Below are positions 41,601 to 50,703 of a DNA stretch of 64,000 nucleotides, one piece after another (the first letter of the stretch is position 1; each line of letters starts with the position of its first letter). A model generated the notes under the pieces. It saw nothing but the letters and a program-made list of their open reading frames with translations, ran no database searches and was not told the DNA's origin. The position numbers and the translations under genes are program-made. The stretch comes from Candidatus Fimenecus excrementavium (lineage in GTDB: Bacteria > Bacillota > Clostridia > Oscillospirales > Acutalibacteraceae), in assembly GCA_018712805.1 (NCBI GenBank), contig DVGI01000027.1, positions 1 to 64,000 on the forward strand. Direction: 5' to 3'.

Positions 41601-42187
41601 ATTTCCCGAAGCCAGCGTTCCGGCGACGGGTAAACCTGTGCGTTTCTGAAAAGGGTTAAAATCGCATCTTTCAGCGTTGCGTCGGAGCTCCCGAGCGAAA
41701 AAAGATTGGAAAGATCATAAAACGCAGCACTCTTTTTTTCGCAAAGCGTGTTGATACAATTTGTGACGACCTCATCTTCCAGCGCGGCGCGTTCGCTGTC
41801 ATCTAACATTCGGAAATCCGGCGCAATGCCGAGTTCGTGAAAATAGCGCTTGACAACGGTCGAGCAAAAGCTGTCAATTGTGCAGATTTCCGCCGCAGGC
41901 AGCAGCATTTGCTGACGGCGAAGGTAGGCGTTTGTCGGGTCTTGTTCGAGCTTTTGGGAAAGCGCCTTGCCGATGCGTTCGCGCATTTCAGCAGCGGCGG
42001 CTTTGGTAAACGTCACAATTAAAAAGCGGTCAATCGGGTGGGGCTTTGCAGTATCGCAAACCATTTGAATCACGCGTTCGACCAACACAGCGGTTTTGCC
42101 GGAGCCCGCCGCAGCGGAAACCAACACAGAGCCCCCGCGCGCATAAATGGCATGTTTTTGCTCGTCTGTCCATGTGCGTTCACTCAT
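38651..42187 (-). CDS. addA: ATP-dependent helicase/nuclease subunit A (AddA)
   Basis: 1178 residues. UvrD-type helicase with Walker A VSAAAGSGKTAVLV at about 20-33, DEYQDTNEMQ (Walker B) and motif VI VALTRAKEKL. The C-terminal RecB-type nuclease has ILVDYKTDR-like catalytic residues (LVLVDYKTDRTKDED). With AddB it processes double-strand breaks for recombination. It overlaps addB by four bases. Confidence 0.96.
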   Translation of the reverse strand: MSERTWTDEQKHAIYARGGSVLVSAAAGSGKTAVLVERVIQMVCDTAKPHPIDRFLIVTFTKAAAAEMRERIGKALSQKLEQDPTNAYLRRQQMLLPAAEICTIDSFCSTVVKRYFHELGIAPDFRMLDDSERAALEDEVVTNCINTLCEKKSAAFYDLSNLFSLGSSDATLKDAILTLFRNAQVYPSPERWLREIPADYSPALSIQESIWYLLILQNIRERIEEGKRAAQQALDLMCDDAPLAEAYAPAIEKDLQILSALEALASSNRWDALLEYAQDYKNKKEDFKPAPKAYKDSAIQANVKALRERAKKSIESIPGLMPCSEQEFQEDMAFLQPVVQLLVDTVCAFSEALFAEKLAQNAYEFNDISHMTLNLVVTQNPDGTYHKTPVADALREKYDYIFLDEYQDTNEMQDLLFSAISRDEQNLFMVGDIKQSIYGFRLAMPELFLKRRASYADFDGKTFPARITLDRNFRSRKTVAKGINFMFDQLMTPEIGGVDYRATERLNPEADFIEQEDPPLELHLLSSNSPTETGELPEAEYVAGLIEKLITSGMLVRGKDGEKRPVRYGDICILMRALGNAPKYRDALENAGIPAFYQKKGGFFSMQEIRVIFSLLKTINNPLQDVPLAACLMSPIWGFTPDELAEIKLSSQEETLFQKMQTSKSEKCKNFLAEYNALRALSVTLSPAALLRTIYERTGFMAIAGAMNGGDNRKLNLLLLLEYAQTYTDNGKTGLSGFLRYLEKLEANESKLEAATGVSEYADVVRIMTIHKSKGLEFPVVILANGGKQFNKNDQYQKLLIHPAFKLGLRIYDSVRRRIYTSLPYVATQLAKDIDAKAEELRVLYVALTRAKEKLILVGSGSYKHRLPKIIDRAATVAGDQTLPAAFVRGVNSYLDWIIATLVQHPEAETLRALSEFPLIPKATADFHLQVFCDEPLTAKTKETESAEPASPTDECLSYIASRVEYTYPGLPLSACPAKISASALNESDTGFTFFATAKPAFLGKGGMTPAMRGTATHRFAEVCDFKAAKADLEQEIERLKARGFLSEEACEMLDREALQAFFQSSLFERMQNADALYREQKFTVFFPAGEVQNDLPAEFSSERVLVQGVIDCIFLENGKLVLVDYKTDRTKDEDALKERYKKQLAVYKRAAEEMFGLPVEAAILYAFSMKKEVRVNI

Positions 42188-45100
42188 TCTGCTTCCTCCC
42201 CTTCTGCTTCCAGCATTTTTTTCACGGCGGCAAACGTGCCGTAGTTCGGAAGTTCCCGAACGATATCGCCTTCTTCATAACCGCAGACGGCTTTAAAGTC
42301 GCAATATTTACAAGCCGCATTTTCGGTTTTGATATATGCCGGCAAAACGGGAATTTCGCCCCGATGCAGGCGCTCGGCCATTTCCCGTAAGTTTTTGTCC
42401 ATATGCTCTTTCAGGGTGTCAAACACCTTTTGGCTCAACAAATTACCTTTGAAGCCGCCCTTGTCGGCGCTAACCGGGATAAAGTGATTGGAAACGGAAG
42501 AATCCATGCCGAGAACAACGTCGGTATTATCCAAAACAACACCGTCCATGCGGCTGTTTCCCAAGCGCGCCTCCAAAATCTCCTGGTCGTCGGCATTCCT
42601 TGAAAGCTTATCTTCCACCGACTTTGCCTGGAAATACAAAACACCCGCCGGTATAATATCGCCGTACCGTTCTTTCCCGTTTTCACAAATGGCAAACAGG
42701 TAAATGAGCATTTGCATATTAAGACCCGACAGCACTTGGGACATATCAAGTTTTTTGCCGCCTGATTTATAGTCAATCACGCGCAGATAGCTTTTGCCGT
42801 CTTTTTCCATCACGTCCACGCGGTCAACCGAGCCGATAATCCGAATAGAGCCGCCGTCTGAAAGCGGCAAACGGTAAGGCTGAATGTCGCCGTCCGGCCC
42901 GATAGAAAGCTCAAAATCGGTCGGAATGAAGGCGCTCACGGAAAATTCGGCGATCAAGCGTTTAATTACGTCAAACACCGTGTCACAAAGGTTATGAAGC
43001 AGGAATAAAAACCGCGGTTCTTTGTCGGCGCTTCCGCCGAGTTTTTCCGCAATATAGTTTTCTAAAACCGTTTGGATTTTTTCGCGCAAGGTGTCGTCGG
43101 GCATCTCCCGCAAGGTGTCGCGGTCGTTTTCCGACAGGATTTTTTCAAGGCAATGGTGAATAAACGTGCCGCTTTGCGCAAAATCCAGCTCCGCTTTCTT
43201 TAACGGGTTCAGCTTTAAGCCGAATTTGCAGAAATAGGAAAACGGGCACTTGTAAAACACTTCCGCTTTAGAGGCGGAAATCAGGATATCTTTTTTAAAC
43301 AGGTCTTCGGCAAGCGCAGGGTCCTGAAACGCTGTTTGCAGGTGGAAAATCGCTTTTTCCACCGCCGCTTCCCGCGCCTTGTAATCTTCCCGCGCGCGGA
43401 AATAAGCAATCAGAGACGCCGAAAGCGGTGTGTTCTCTTTAAATTGTGACGCCATGGTCTCAAACGCATCCGCCGCACTTTCCACGCGGTTCTCGGGCGG
43501 CAAAGTGTAAGCGTCGGTCACGGCAATCTGCGGGAAAACATCTTGTAATTCCGAAACGATTTCCGAAGGCGAAAGCCCATTGCCGCGGTAATCCGCCAAC
43601 GCATAAGAAACCGTCAGCCTTTCGCGCGGGAGCGTCATCGCGTAATAGGCGTAAAAATATTCGTCCACCGCTTTGACCTCAGCAGTTTCGGTCAACTGCA
43701 CCCCTAAGGATTCCAAAGTTTTGCGTTCGGTGTCGCTCAAAATGCCGTCGGTCGGCGGCGTTAGCGGGAAACTGCCGCTGTTCGCACCGACCAAGAACAC
43801 GGCGCGCGGCGGCGCGATGCGAATTCGGTCGGCGGCGCCGACGGTAATTACATCCAAACCCTGCGGGATTTGCCCCAAATCGACACAGCCGAGCAAAACG
43901 GAAAACAGTTCGCGGTAACGCTTCGCGGGCACGACCGATTCGCCGACGGCGAGCGCCAGTTTGTTGAGCATATCCATCAGCATTTCCCAAACGGTGTTCT
44001 GTTGTTCGGCGACGGCAGTCTGACCGTTTGATGCTAACTGCTGTGCCAAAGTCTTAAGGCTTTCGCCGGCATGCACCGCTTGCAAAAAATCATAAAGCAT
44101 GCGGGACTTGTCTAGCCCCGACGCGGTTTCAAATTCTTTTCGAAACGCGAGCACGGGACCGACCGCGCGGCGGCGCAGTTCGTTTAATCGAGCGAGCTTT
44201 TTCTCTTCGCGCTCCTGCATGGTCTGTCCGAGCCCGGCGGGGTTTCCGGTGAAATCCGACCGCCATTTTGCGCGGTCGATATTCCACATAATCGCATAAT
44301 TTTCAAGGTCGGCTGCCTCGTCGACAGCTATGCCCGCAAGCCCGGTTTTCAAATAGCGCAACAGCACTTCCGTTGTGATGCCGTCGGCGGCCATATCCAA
44401 AAGGCCGGAAATCATTTGCATCAACGGCTGCATATTGACCGGCTGGCGTTTGTCTTCAAAAAACGGCAGACCGAATTTCTGAAACGCGGCGTTGAGTTCG
44501 TGGTCATAGGTATCTTTTTTGCGTGCAATAACAGCGATTTCCCCGGCGCGGTAATTTTGTTCGCGTAAAAGCTTTCGAATTTCGCGCGCGACAAAATCGC
44601 TTTCATCTGTTCGGTTGGCGGCAGAGAAAATCTGCAGTCCGGCGGGAATTTCCGAACACTTTTCTTTTTTCGAGCGGAACACATTTGCTTCGAGCGCGCG
44701 CAGTTCCGGGGTTTTCGTGTCTTCTGCCGCTAAGCACACCACCGATTTTGCGACCGGTACAGAATTTTCGGCGCAAACGCGTTTTAATTTTTCCGCCTCG
44801 TCGCGGATATTGTCAAACAGCAGCGTATCTTCCGCTTTCGCAGCGTCCATACACAGCGTAATGTAAACGTCTTTGCAGCGGCGCAGCATTGCCGCAATGA
44901 CATTTCGCTCCTGTTTTGTAAAGCCGCAGAAGGTATCGAGCACAACGGTTTTACCGTCAAAATAATCGATTTCCGGAATAATTTCGGCTAATCGCGTCAG
45001 CAAATCGGTATCATCGGAAAAGCGGTCATGGACAAGTGCGTTGTAAAGGTCGGTAATTTTAGAAAGTTCGGTAAGTTTATGCTTTAAAGTGCCTTCGGGA

Positions 45101-45531
45101 AGTGTCTCCCCCGCTTTTTCAAGTTGGTCGGCGGAAACCGCACACTGTTTTAATTCGGTGGAAAAGGTCACAAGGCTTTGCAAAAGGGCGGGACGGTTTA
45201 TAAATTTTTTATAGATTTCTGCGTTTTCGCCCAACGCTTCCAAAGCAAGGCTCATTAAGACCGCGCGTGTGCCGTCGTCAATTTTCGGTTTGTCACCGGG
45301 CGCAAATTGAGACAAAACGGTTTCGGCAAGCCGTGAAAAACTCAAGATTTCAAGGTTTAGCATATTTTTCGGCCCGACTTTTTCGAGCATGGCGCGTTCA
45401 GTCTCAAACGAAAACTGCTCGGGCACGATTAAAATAAGCCCCTTTTCCCCCGCAAGCAGTTTTTCGGACAAGAGCTTTCGCACATATTCGGTTTTGCCGC
45501 TGCCGTTTCGGCCGAAAACAAAACGAAGCAT
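42184..45531 (-). CDS. addB: ATP-dependent nuclease subunit B (AddB)
   Basis: 1115 residues. Walker A GRNGSGKTEYV at 8-18, an inactivated-helicase middle region, and a C-terminal nuclease domain with VIDYKSGGKK and an iron-sulfur cysteine set (CPFSYFC, about 750-765, and CKYCDFKAVC near the end). AddB recognises Chi and cuts the opposite strand. First gene of the addB-addA operon. Confidence 0.95.
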   Translation of the reverse strand: MLRFVFGRNGSGKTEYVRKLLSEKLLAGEKGLILIVPEQFSFETERAMLEKVGPKNMLNLEILSFSRLAETVLSQFAPGDKPKIDDGTRAVLMSLALEALGENAEIYKKFINRPALLQSLVTFSTELKQCAVSADQLEKAGETLPEGTLKHKLTELSKITDLYNALVHDRFSDDTDLLTRLAEIIPEIDYFDGKTVVLDTFCGFTKQERNVIAAMLRRCKDVYITLCMDAAKAEDTLLFDNIRDEAEKLKRVCAENSVPVAKSVVCLAAEDTKTPELRALEANVFRSKKEKCSEIPAGLQIFSAANRTDESDFVAREIRKLLREQNYRAGEIAVIARKKDTYDHELNAAFQKFGLPFFEDKRQPVNMQPLMQMISGLLDMAADGITTEVLLRYLKTGLAGIAVDEAADLENYAIMWNIDRAKWRSDFTGNPAGLGQTMQEREEKKLARLNELRRRAVGPVLAFRKEFETASGLDKSRMLYDFLQAVHAGESLKTLAQQLASNGQTAVAEQQNTVWEMLMDMLNKLALAVGESVVPAKRYRELFSVLLGCVDLGQIPQGLDVITVGAADRIRIAPPRAVFLVGANSGSFPLTPPTDGILSDTERKTLESLGVQLTETAEVKAVDEYFYAYYAMTLPRERLTVSYALADYRGNGLSPSEIVSELQDVFPQIAVTDAYTLPPENRVESAADAFETMASQFKENTPLSASLIAYFRAREDYKAREAAVEKAIFHLQTAFQDPALAEDLFKKDILISASKAEVFYKCPFSYFCKFGLKLNPLKKAELDFAQSGTFIHHCLEKILSENDRDTLREMPDDTLREKIQTVLENYIAEKLGGSADKEPRFLFLLHNLCDTVFDVIKRLIAEFSVSAFIPTDFELSIGPDGDIQPYRLPLSDGGSIRIIGSVDRVDVMEKDGKSYLRVIDYKSGGKKLDMSQVLSGLNMQMLIYLFAICENGKERYGDIIPAGVLYFQAKSVEDKLSRNADDQEILEARLGNSRMDGVVLDNTDVVLGMDSSVSNHFIPVSADKGGFKGNLLSQKVFDTLKEHMDKNLREMAERLHRGEIPVLPAYIKTENAACKYCDFKAVCGYEEGDIVRELPNYGTFAAVKKMLEAEGEEAE

Positions 45532-45560
45532 ATTTTCCCCGCCTTTCCGTAGTTACAAGT

Positions 45561-45589
45561 ATTTTAACATACCGCCGCACGGTTTACAA
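45561..45589 (-). promoter_or_regulatory. Promoter of addB-addA
   Basis: Minus strand: TTGTAA (45584-45589), 17 bases, TAAAAT (45561-45566). No LexA-type box is evident beside it. Confidence 0.65.
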
Positions 45590-45680
45590 CCGAGGCTTTT
45601 TTCATAAGTCCAAGGTTTTGGACATAAACTGCAATGTTCCGTGAAAATCTTAAAGAATTCTTAAAGTTCGCCTTTGTTAC

Positions 45681-45708
45681 TTGCGATTTTTCAGAAAAAG
45701 AGTATAGT
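45681..45708 (+). promoter_or_regulatory. Promoter of the amidase gene
   Basis: TTGCGA (45681-45686), 16 bases, TATAGT (45703-45708). Looks like sigma-A, though CwlD in Bacillus is made under sigma-E/G. Confidence 0.5.
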
Positions 45709-45725
45709 TTTTAGTGGTGATTATA

Positions 45726-46424
45726 TTGAGAAGGAGAAAAATCGGCCGTCCGAGAAGGCAAAACATCCGGCTTGTTCGTACTTTATTTTTAGTGCTGATT
45801 GCTGTCGTTCTTGTGGGCGGCACAATTTTAGCTGTTTACATACATGACAGCGCACCTGAAATTTCCGTTTGCCTGGACCCGGGGCACGGCGACCACGACC
45901 CGGGGGCTGTAAGCGGCGACCGGCAGGAAAAAGACGACAATTTGCGCGTGGCGCTTTTGGTACGGGATAACTTAGAAGCCAAAGGTATTCGCGTTTACAT
46001 GACGCGCGACGACGACACCTTTTTAAGCTTGGAAGAACGCTGTGCGCTGGCAAACAAAAAGAAATGCACGTTGTTTGTGGCTTTACACCGCAACAGCGCC
46101 GAAAGCGGCAGCGGTGTGGAAGTTTGGGTAGAAAACACGCCCGAAAAGGTCGACTGGGCGCTTGCAGAAAACATTTTGAACGGCTTGAGCGAAGCCGGTA
46201 TTTCCAAAGCGCGCGGCGTAAAAAGTGGCTATGTTCACAACCCCGACGGCAACTATTACGTCAACGCGCACACGAAAATGCCAAGCTGTCTTGTGGAGCT
46301 CGGGTTTATCACGAGCGACACCGACAACGCCTTATTTGACGAGCATTTAAACGATTACGCAAAAGAAATTTCCGACGCGATTGAAAAAACTTTGCAAGAA
46401 CAGGTGGAAACAACTACCGCATAA
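45726..46424 (+). CDS. cwlD: N-acetylmuramoyl-L-alanine amidase, CwlD-like
   Basis: 232 residues from TTG at 45726, which follows GGTGAT by five bases; upstream GTG codons lie in that site. A very basic N-terminus, one membrane helix, and an Amidase_3 domain: LDPGHGDHDPGA (zinc His), NLRVALLVRDNLEAKGI, LFVALHRNSA (zinc His) and CLVELGFITS (catalytic Glu). The single-helix form with only the catalytic domain matches CwlD, which prepares muramic-lactam in spore cortex. A cell-separation amidase is an alternative. Confidence 0.8.
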   Translation: MRRRKIGRPRRQNIRLVRTLFLVLIAVVLVGGTILAVYIHDSAPEISVCLDPGHGDHDPGAVSGDRQEKDDNLRVALLVRDNLEAKGIRVYMTRDDDTFLSLEERCALANKKKCTLFVALHRNSAESGSGVEVWVENTPEKVDWALAENILNGLSEAGISKARGVKSGYVHNPDGNYYVNAHTKMPSCLVELGFITSDTDNALFDEHLNDYAKEISDAIEKTLQEQVETTTA

Positions 46425-46467
46425 AAAGGAAACGCTCTGCATTTGTAGGGCGTTTTGTTTTGGCTTA

Positions 46468-46980
46468 TTAAGGTTTCAAAATTATTTGCCACGCGGAAAG
46501 CAAGCGTTCCATATTCCACGCGGCGTTTGCCGGACTTGTGGAGGGCAGACAGACGGACTGTATTTTCGTCACAGGGAAAATATAACGCATATAAAGCGAA
46601 TCCGCCGTTTTGCCGTTTGTAAAAATTTTTCGGACATTGCTGTTTTCCAAAATCGGCGTAATATCGTTCGGTTTTGCGTTGCGGATGCTGCTGTCGGAAG
46701 AACCGACAATTTCGCACGAGGCAATCACGTCCCAAAGCGCAATTCCGTTTTTAAGCGCCAACTGTTTCTTTTCTTCGATCGTTTGCGGGATTTCAGAACC
46801 TGTGAGCGCGGCGAGCAACGGCCAAAAACGGTTTTTCGGGTGGCCGTAGAAAAACTGCTGTTCGCGGGATTTCACCGACGGAAAGCTGCCGAGGATTAAC
46901 ACCCGGCTTTGCTCGTCATATAGCGGGCCGAACGGATGCCAAACAAGATTAGACCCTTTGGTGCTTTCGGATTTTGCCAT
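46468..46980 (-). CDS. DNA-deoxyinosine glycosylase (UDG superfamily)
   Basis: 170 residues from ATG 46980 with GGGAG upstream. Matches the hypoxanthine-DNA glycosylase branch (TIGR04274-like): VLILGSFPSVKSREQQFFYG, HPKNRFWPLL, GIALWDVIASCE and SVCLPSTSPAN. It removes deaminated bases from DNA. It lies beyond the terminator of the tsa-upp operon, so it probably has its own promoter. Confidence 0.8.
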   Translation of the reverse strand: MAKSESTKGSNLVWHPFGPLYDEQSRVLILGSFPSVKSREQQFFYGHPKNRFWPLLAALTGSEIPQTIEEKKQLALKNGIALWDVIASCEIVGSSDSSIRNAKPNDITPILENSNVRKIFTNGKTADSLYMRYIFPVTKIQSVCLPSTSPANAAWNMERLLSAWQIILKP

Positions 46981-46998
46981 TTTAAAGTCTCCCACAAA

Positions 46999-47024
46999 AA
47001 AGGACGGCAAATAAGCCGTCCTTT
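46999..47024. terminator. Terminator after upp
   Basis: A 10-base-pair stem AAAGGACGGC/GCCGTCCTTT with AAATAA loop and T run on the minus strand. Confidence 0.85.
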
Positions 47025-47042
47025 AATTTGTATGTTTCTCTT

Positions 47043-47672
47043 TTATTTTGTGCCGAAAATACGGTCGCCGGCATCGCCGAGACCCGGAACAATGTAGCTG
47101 TGTTCATCAAGCTTTTCGTCCAGCGCGGCGCAGAAGATGTCAACATCGGGGTGCGCGGTGGTCAGCGCTTCCAACCCTTCCGGCGCGGCGATTATACCCA
47201 TAAATTTGATGGACTTCGGGTTATAAGTCTTAATCTGGGTAATCGCGTCAATCGCAGAACCGCCGGTTGCAAGCATCGGGTCCAACACGATAACTTCACG
47301 CTGCGAAATATCCGACGGCAGTTTGCAGTAATACGGAACGGGCTTTACGGTATCGGGGTCACGATACATACCGATATGGCCGACCTTTGCGGACGGAACC
47401 AACTCAAGCACGCCGCCGAGCATACCGGTGCCGGCACGGAGAATCGGCACAAAAGCAAGCTTTTTGCCGGAAATGACTTTGGTTTTTGCCATGGAAATCG
47501 GGGTTTCAATCTCGACTTCTTTAAGCGGCAGGTCGCGGGTTGCTTCATAGCACATCAGCATAGCGATTTCCTGCACCAGAGCGCGGAACTCTTTTGAGCC
47601 GGTGTTCTTGTCACGAAGAAGAGTCAGCTTATGCTGAATCAGCGGATGATTGGTGATTGTAACCTTTCCCAT
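47043..47672 (-). CDS. upp: Uracil phosphoribosyltransferase
   Basis: 209 residues from ATG 47672 (GGAGG upstream). PRPP loop [16 protein letters not shown] at about 128-143 and the uracil-binding C-terminus [17 protein letters not shown] are both present. It converts uracil to UMP. Last gene of a cluster with tsaE-tsaB-rpiB; 100 bases separate it from rpiB. Confidence 0.97.
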   Translation of the reverse strand: MGKVTITNHPLIQHKLTLLRDKNTGSKEFRALVQEIAMLMCYEATRDLPLKEVEIETPISMAKTKVISGKKLAFVPILRAGTGMLGGVLELVPSAKVGHIGMYRDPDTVKPVPYYCKLPSDISQREVIVLDPMLATGGSAIDAITQIKTYNPKSIKFMGIIAAPEGLEALTTAHPDVDIFCAALDEKLDEHSYIVPGLGDAGDRIFGTK

Positions 47673-47773
47673 AAAGCGCCTCCAAATAAGCATTAAATTT
47701 TTTCCTAAATATTATATAACAAACGAAGAGAAATTACAAGAATTTTGTCGTCGAAATTCAAAGTGCCGGCGAT

Positions 47774-48217
47774 TTAACCTTGGCTTTGCTCAATTGCGGT
47801 AATTTGGTCGACGCGGCGCTGATGACGCCCGCCTTCAAATTCGGTGTTGAGAAAAACGTCGACCAATTCACAGGCAAGCCCCGCCCCGACAACGCGGCCG
47901 CCCATGCAAAGGACGTTGGCGTCATTATGAAGGCGCGTATATTTTGCGCTGAAATAATCGGAACAGCAGGCGGCGCGAATGCCGTGGACTTTGTTTGCCG
48001 CCATAGAAATCCCGATGCCGGTGCCGCAGCAGAGAATCCCGAGGCTCCCTTTGTCGGCAAGGAGTTTTTCGCAAGTCGCTTGCGCAATCGGCGCGTAATC
48101 GACTGACTCCGCGGAATGTGTACCGCAGTCCTCGACTTCATAGCCTTGTTCGAGCAAATGCTGTTTAATTGCCTCTTTGAGTTCAAACCCGCCGTGATCG
48201 GCACCTAAATAAATCAT
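47774..48217 (-). CDS. rpiB: Ribose-5-phosphate isomerase B
   Basis: 147 residues. IYLGADHGGFELKEA, the active-site LGILCCGTGIGISMAANK (catalytic Cys) and HNDANVLCMGGR. It interconverts ribose 5-phosphate and ribulose 5-phosphate. It overlaps tsaB by four bases and sits upstream of upp, which needs PRPP made from ribose 5-phosphate. Confidence 0.95.
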   Translation of the reverse strand: MIYLGADHGGFELKEAIKQHLLEQGYEVEDCGTHSAESVDYAPIAQATCEKLLADKGSLGILCCGTGIGISMAANKVHGIRAACCSDYFSAKYTRLHNDANVLCMGGRVVGAGLACELVDVFLNTEFEGGRHQRRVDQITAIEQSQG

Positions 48218-48933
48218 TTTGTATGCTCCTTTTTTTGCAAATCTTTTTGTTTGTTGTTTAATTCCCGCTCCGCCTGCGGCAAGCGCAGATACAGCGGCAG
48301 CAATTTCCCCGCCGGCACTGAGCTTTCCCCCGCTTCGAGTTTTTGCGCCGCAAGAAAAGCCACGCTTGAAGCGCGCACAAACCGCAAAGGCTCGTCGGCT
48401 TCATAACACGGTGTTTTAAGCGCGCCCGAGAGAAATTCAAACGCCTTTTTCGTCCCGTCGCCCGCCAAAAGCACCGCAGACGAAAACGCGCGCAGTTCTT
48501 CCGAAAGGTCCGCAAGGGACATTGCTTTATCTTCGGTTAAGCGTTCGCCGTTTTGAAAACAAGCAGTATAAACCTGGTCACGCCGCGCGTCCATGACCGC
48601 ACAGACCACGCCGTCAAAATGGCGGTTTGCGTAGGCCGCGGCTTCCAGCGCGGAAACGGCAAAACAGGGCTTTTCGGCAGCGTCTGCCATGCCTTTAATT
48701 GCCGCAACGCCTATACGCACGCCGGTAAACGACCCGGGTCCGTTGGTCACGGCAAAAGCATCGACTTCGCTCGGCTGCACACGACAATTTGAAAACAGCT
48801 CTTGCGCCATCGGTAAAAGCGTTTGGCTGTGGGTGAGCGGCACATGGGTAAAGCTTTCACCGAGCAAAACGCCGTCGCAAAGCAGCGCCGCCGAAGCTGT
48901 CGCGCCGGCGCAATCCAGTGCAAAAATCGTCAT
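48214..48933 (-). CDS. tsaB: tRNA t6A biosynthesis protein TsaB
   Basis: 239 residues of the ASKHA fold: TIFALDCAGATASAALL, VTNGPGSFTGVRIGVAAIKGM and AVMDARRDQVYTACF. TsaB forms the platform for TsaD in making t6A at tRNA position 37. It overlaps tsaE and rpiB by four bases each. TsaD and TsaC are not in the window. No RimI acetyltransferase is fused or adjacent, unlike in many Firmicutes. Confidence 0.95.
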   Translation of the reverse strand: MTIFALDCAGATASAALLCDGVLLGESFTHVPLTHSQTLLPMAQELFSNCRVQPSEVDAFAVTNGPGSFTGVRIGVAAIKGMADAAEKPCFAVSALEAAAYANRHFDGVVCAVMDARRDQVYTACFQNGERLTEDKAMSLADLSEELRAFSSAVLLAGDGTKKAFEFLSGALKTPCYEADEPLRFVRASSVAFLAAQKLEAGESSVPAGKLLPLYLRLPQAERELNNKQKDLQKKEHTK

Positions 48934-49361
48934 GCCTTTTCCTCCCAGCCGTCTACCGTAATTATCCGTTCGTTTTCGGTGTTTCCAAGCTTAATCGTAA
49001 TGCGAATGGCGTCTTGCGGCAGAGCGTTTTCGATGTTTTCGCTCCACTCCACGCAAAGCACGCTGCCCGCGTCCATATATTCGAAAAATCCGGTGGAATC
49101 TAAGTCTGCCCAAGTTTCCACGCGGTACATATCAAAATGGCAAAGTTCCGCGTTTTTGCCGTATACGTTGACAATGGCAAACGTGGGGCTTGAAACTTCA
49201 CACGCCAGCCCCATGCCTTTTGCGACGCCGGTCACAAAAGCGGTTTTGCCCATACCCATGCCGCCGAAAAACGCGAGCACTTCCCCGCCTTTTAAGGTCC
49301 GCCCGATTTTTTCGCCGAGCGCGACGGTTTGCGCATAGTCTTTGGTTACAAAAGTCTGCAT
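48930..49361 (-). CDS. tsaE: tRNA t6A biosynthesis ATPase TsaE
   Basis: 143 residues from ATG 49361 (GGTGAT ribosome binding site). Walker A FFGGMGMGKTAFVTG, SPTFAIVNVYGK, HFDMYRVE and LCVEWSENIENALP are diagnostic. Its ATPase activity supports turnover of the TsaBD complex. First gene of the tsaE-tsaB-rpiB cluster. Confidence 0.95.
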   Translation of the reverse strand: MQTFVTKDYAQTVALGEKIGRTLKGGEVLAFFGGMGMGKTAFVTGVAKGMGLACEVSSPTFAIVNVYGKNAELCHFDMYRVETWADLDSTGFFEYMDAGSVLCVEWSENIENALPQDAIRITIKLGNTENERIITVDGWEEKA

Positions 49362-49377
49362 CTCATCACCGCTTGTC

Positions 49378-49406
49378 ATTGTAACACGGTTTTCACGGTT
49401 CGTAAA
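49378..49406 (-). promoter_or_regulatory. Promoter of tsaE operon
   Basis: Minus strand: TTTACG (49401-49406), 17 bases, TACAAT (49378-49383). Back to back with the rodA-like promoter. Confidence 0.55.
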
Positions 49407-49416
49407 TACTTTTTGC

Positions 49417-49445
49417 TTGAATTTGGAGTGTAACCATACTATAAT
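49417..49445 (+). promoter_or_regulatory. Promoter of the rodA-like gene
   Basis: TTGAAT (49417-49422), 17 bases, TATAAT (49440-49445). Confidence 0.75.
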
Positions 49446-49472
49446 ACAAACAGAACTTTGTGAGGTAGCAAA

Positions 49473-50642
49473 ATGAAAAAACGACTTCGTTCGGTTCAGC
49501 TCTTTTTAAAAGAGACGGACTTGCTTTTATTGATAACCTGCATCGTCACGTCGGTTTTCGGTCTTTTGATGGTTTACAGCGCCACGCGCCACAACCTAAA
49601 AGAGGGCCAAATTTTCCCGCGTGATTTTTTGATTATGCTCATTGCCGTTGTGGTCGGCATTGCGTTAAGCCTTGTGATTTCCTATTTTAACTATGAGGTA
49701 TTTACAAGGTTTTGGATTTGGATCGGCGCGGCGTGTATTTTCGCCATGGTTTTGCTGTTTTGGTTCGGCACGGGTCCGAGCGAACGCCCGGACGTGCACA
49801 CATGGCTTGACTTTAAAATTTTCAGCATTCAGCCCTCGGAATTTGTCAAAATCGGGTTTATTATCACATTCAGCGTGCATTTGGAACGGTTAAAGGACAA
49901 GCTTAACAAGCCATTGAGCATTTTACAGCTTGCCGTGCACGCGATGATTCCGACCTTTTTAGTTTTGAAAACCGGCGACATGGGTTCGGCGCTCGTGTTC
50001 CTTGTGATAACCGCGGTTATGCTGTTTGTCGCGGGGTTACACTGGGGCTACTTCCTCGGCGGCATCGCCTTGGTTGCCGCCGCCGCACCGCTCGTTTGGA
50101 CGTATGTGTTTTCCTCGATTCAGAAAGACCGCTTTTTGGCGCTCATTTACCCGGAACTTTACCCGAGCATTATTTACCAGCAGGAACGCGGCATGACCGC
50201 CATAGGCGCCGGCGGCATCACCGGGCAGGGGCTGTTTCAGGGCGCTTACACGCAGGCGGGCGCTGTGCCGGAAAGCATGAACGACATGATTTTCACGGTT
50301 ATCGGCGAAGAACTGGGGTTTGTCGGGTGTGTCGCCGCGCTGGCGCTGCTTTGCTTTATCTGCGTGCGGATTATTTTAATCGGCAAAAAATCGCGGGAGC
50401 GCTCCACCAACTTGATTTGCGACGGCATGGCGGCGATGATAATTGGACAAGTGGTGATTAACGTCGGGATGTGCTTAATGCTTTTGCCGGTTATCGGCAT
50501 TACGCTCCCCTTCTTCTCCGCCGGCGGTTCTTCCAACCTTGCGGTGTATCTCGGCATTGGGCTTGTTTTAAGCATCTACCGCCACAACTGCGATTCAGGC
50601 GCGGTCAACATTCGCGTGTATGATTCTTTAAAAAATTCATAA
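49473..50642 (+). CDS. rodA: SEDS family glycosyltransferase, RodA-like
   Basis: 389 residues with ten membrane segments. SEDS hallmarks: LLMVYSAT, FSIQPSEFVKIGFI, DMGSALVFLV, GMTAIGAGGITGQGLFQGA and LPVIGITLPFFSAGGSS. Peptidoglycan polymerase acting in elongation (RodA), or in spore or division wall (SpoVE/FtsW); single copy with no mur or fts neighbours favours RodA, but this is not certain. Own promoter and terminator. Ribosome binding site TGAGGT. Confidence 0.85.
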   Translation: MKKRLRSVQLFLKETDLLLLITCIVTSVFGLLMVYSATRHNLKEGQIFPRDFLIMLIAVVVGIALSLVISYFNYEVFTRFWIWIGAACIFAMVLLFWFGTGPSERPDVHTWLDFKIFSIQPSEFVKIGFIITFSVHLERLKDKLNKPLSILQLAVHAMIPTFLVLKTGDMGSALVFLVITAVMLFVAGLHWGYFLGGIALVAAAAPLVWTYVFSSIQKDRFLALIYPELYPSIIYQQERGMTAIGAGGITGQGLFQGAYTQAGAVPESMNDMIFTVIGEELGFVGCVAALALLCFICVRIILIGKKSRERSTNLICDGMAAMIIGQVVINVGMCLMLLPVIGITLPFFSAGGSSNLAVYLGIGLVLSIYRHNCDSGAVNIRVYDSLKNS

Positions 50643-50661
50643 GTTTTCTAAAAGCAACAGA

Positions 50662-50694
50662 AAAGACCTCCGAAAACGGAGGTCTTTCTTTTTA
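50662..50694. terminator. Terminator between rodA-like and CAP genes
   Basis: AAAGACCTCCG/CGGAGGTCTTT stem with AAAA loop and flanking A and T runs. Confidence 0.88.
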
Positions 50695-50703
50695 TGTATT
50701 CTG

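Noticed and set aside
47758-48204. A 148-residue frame antiparallel in register to rpiB
   Set aside because: Same strand but different frame from rpiB, with no ribosome binding site; a shadow of the real gene.
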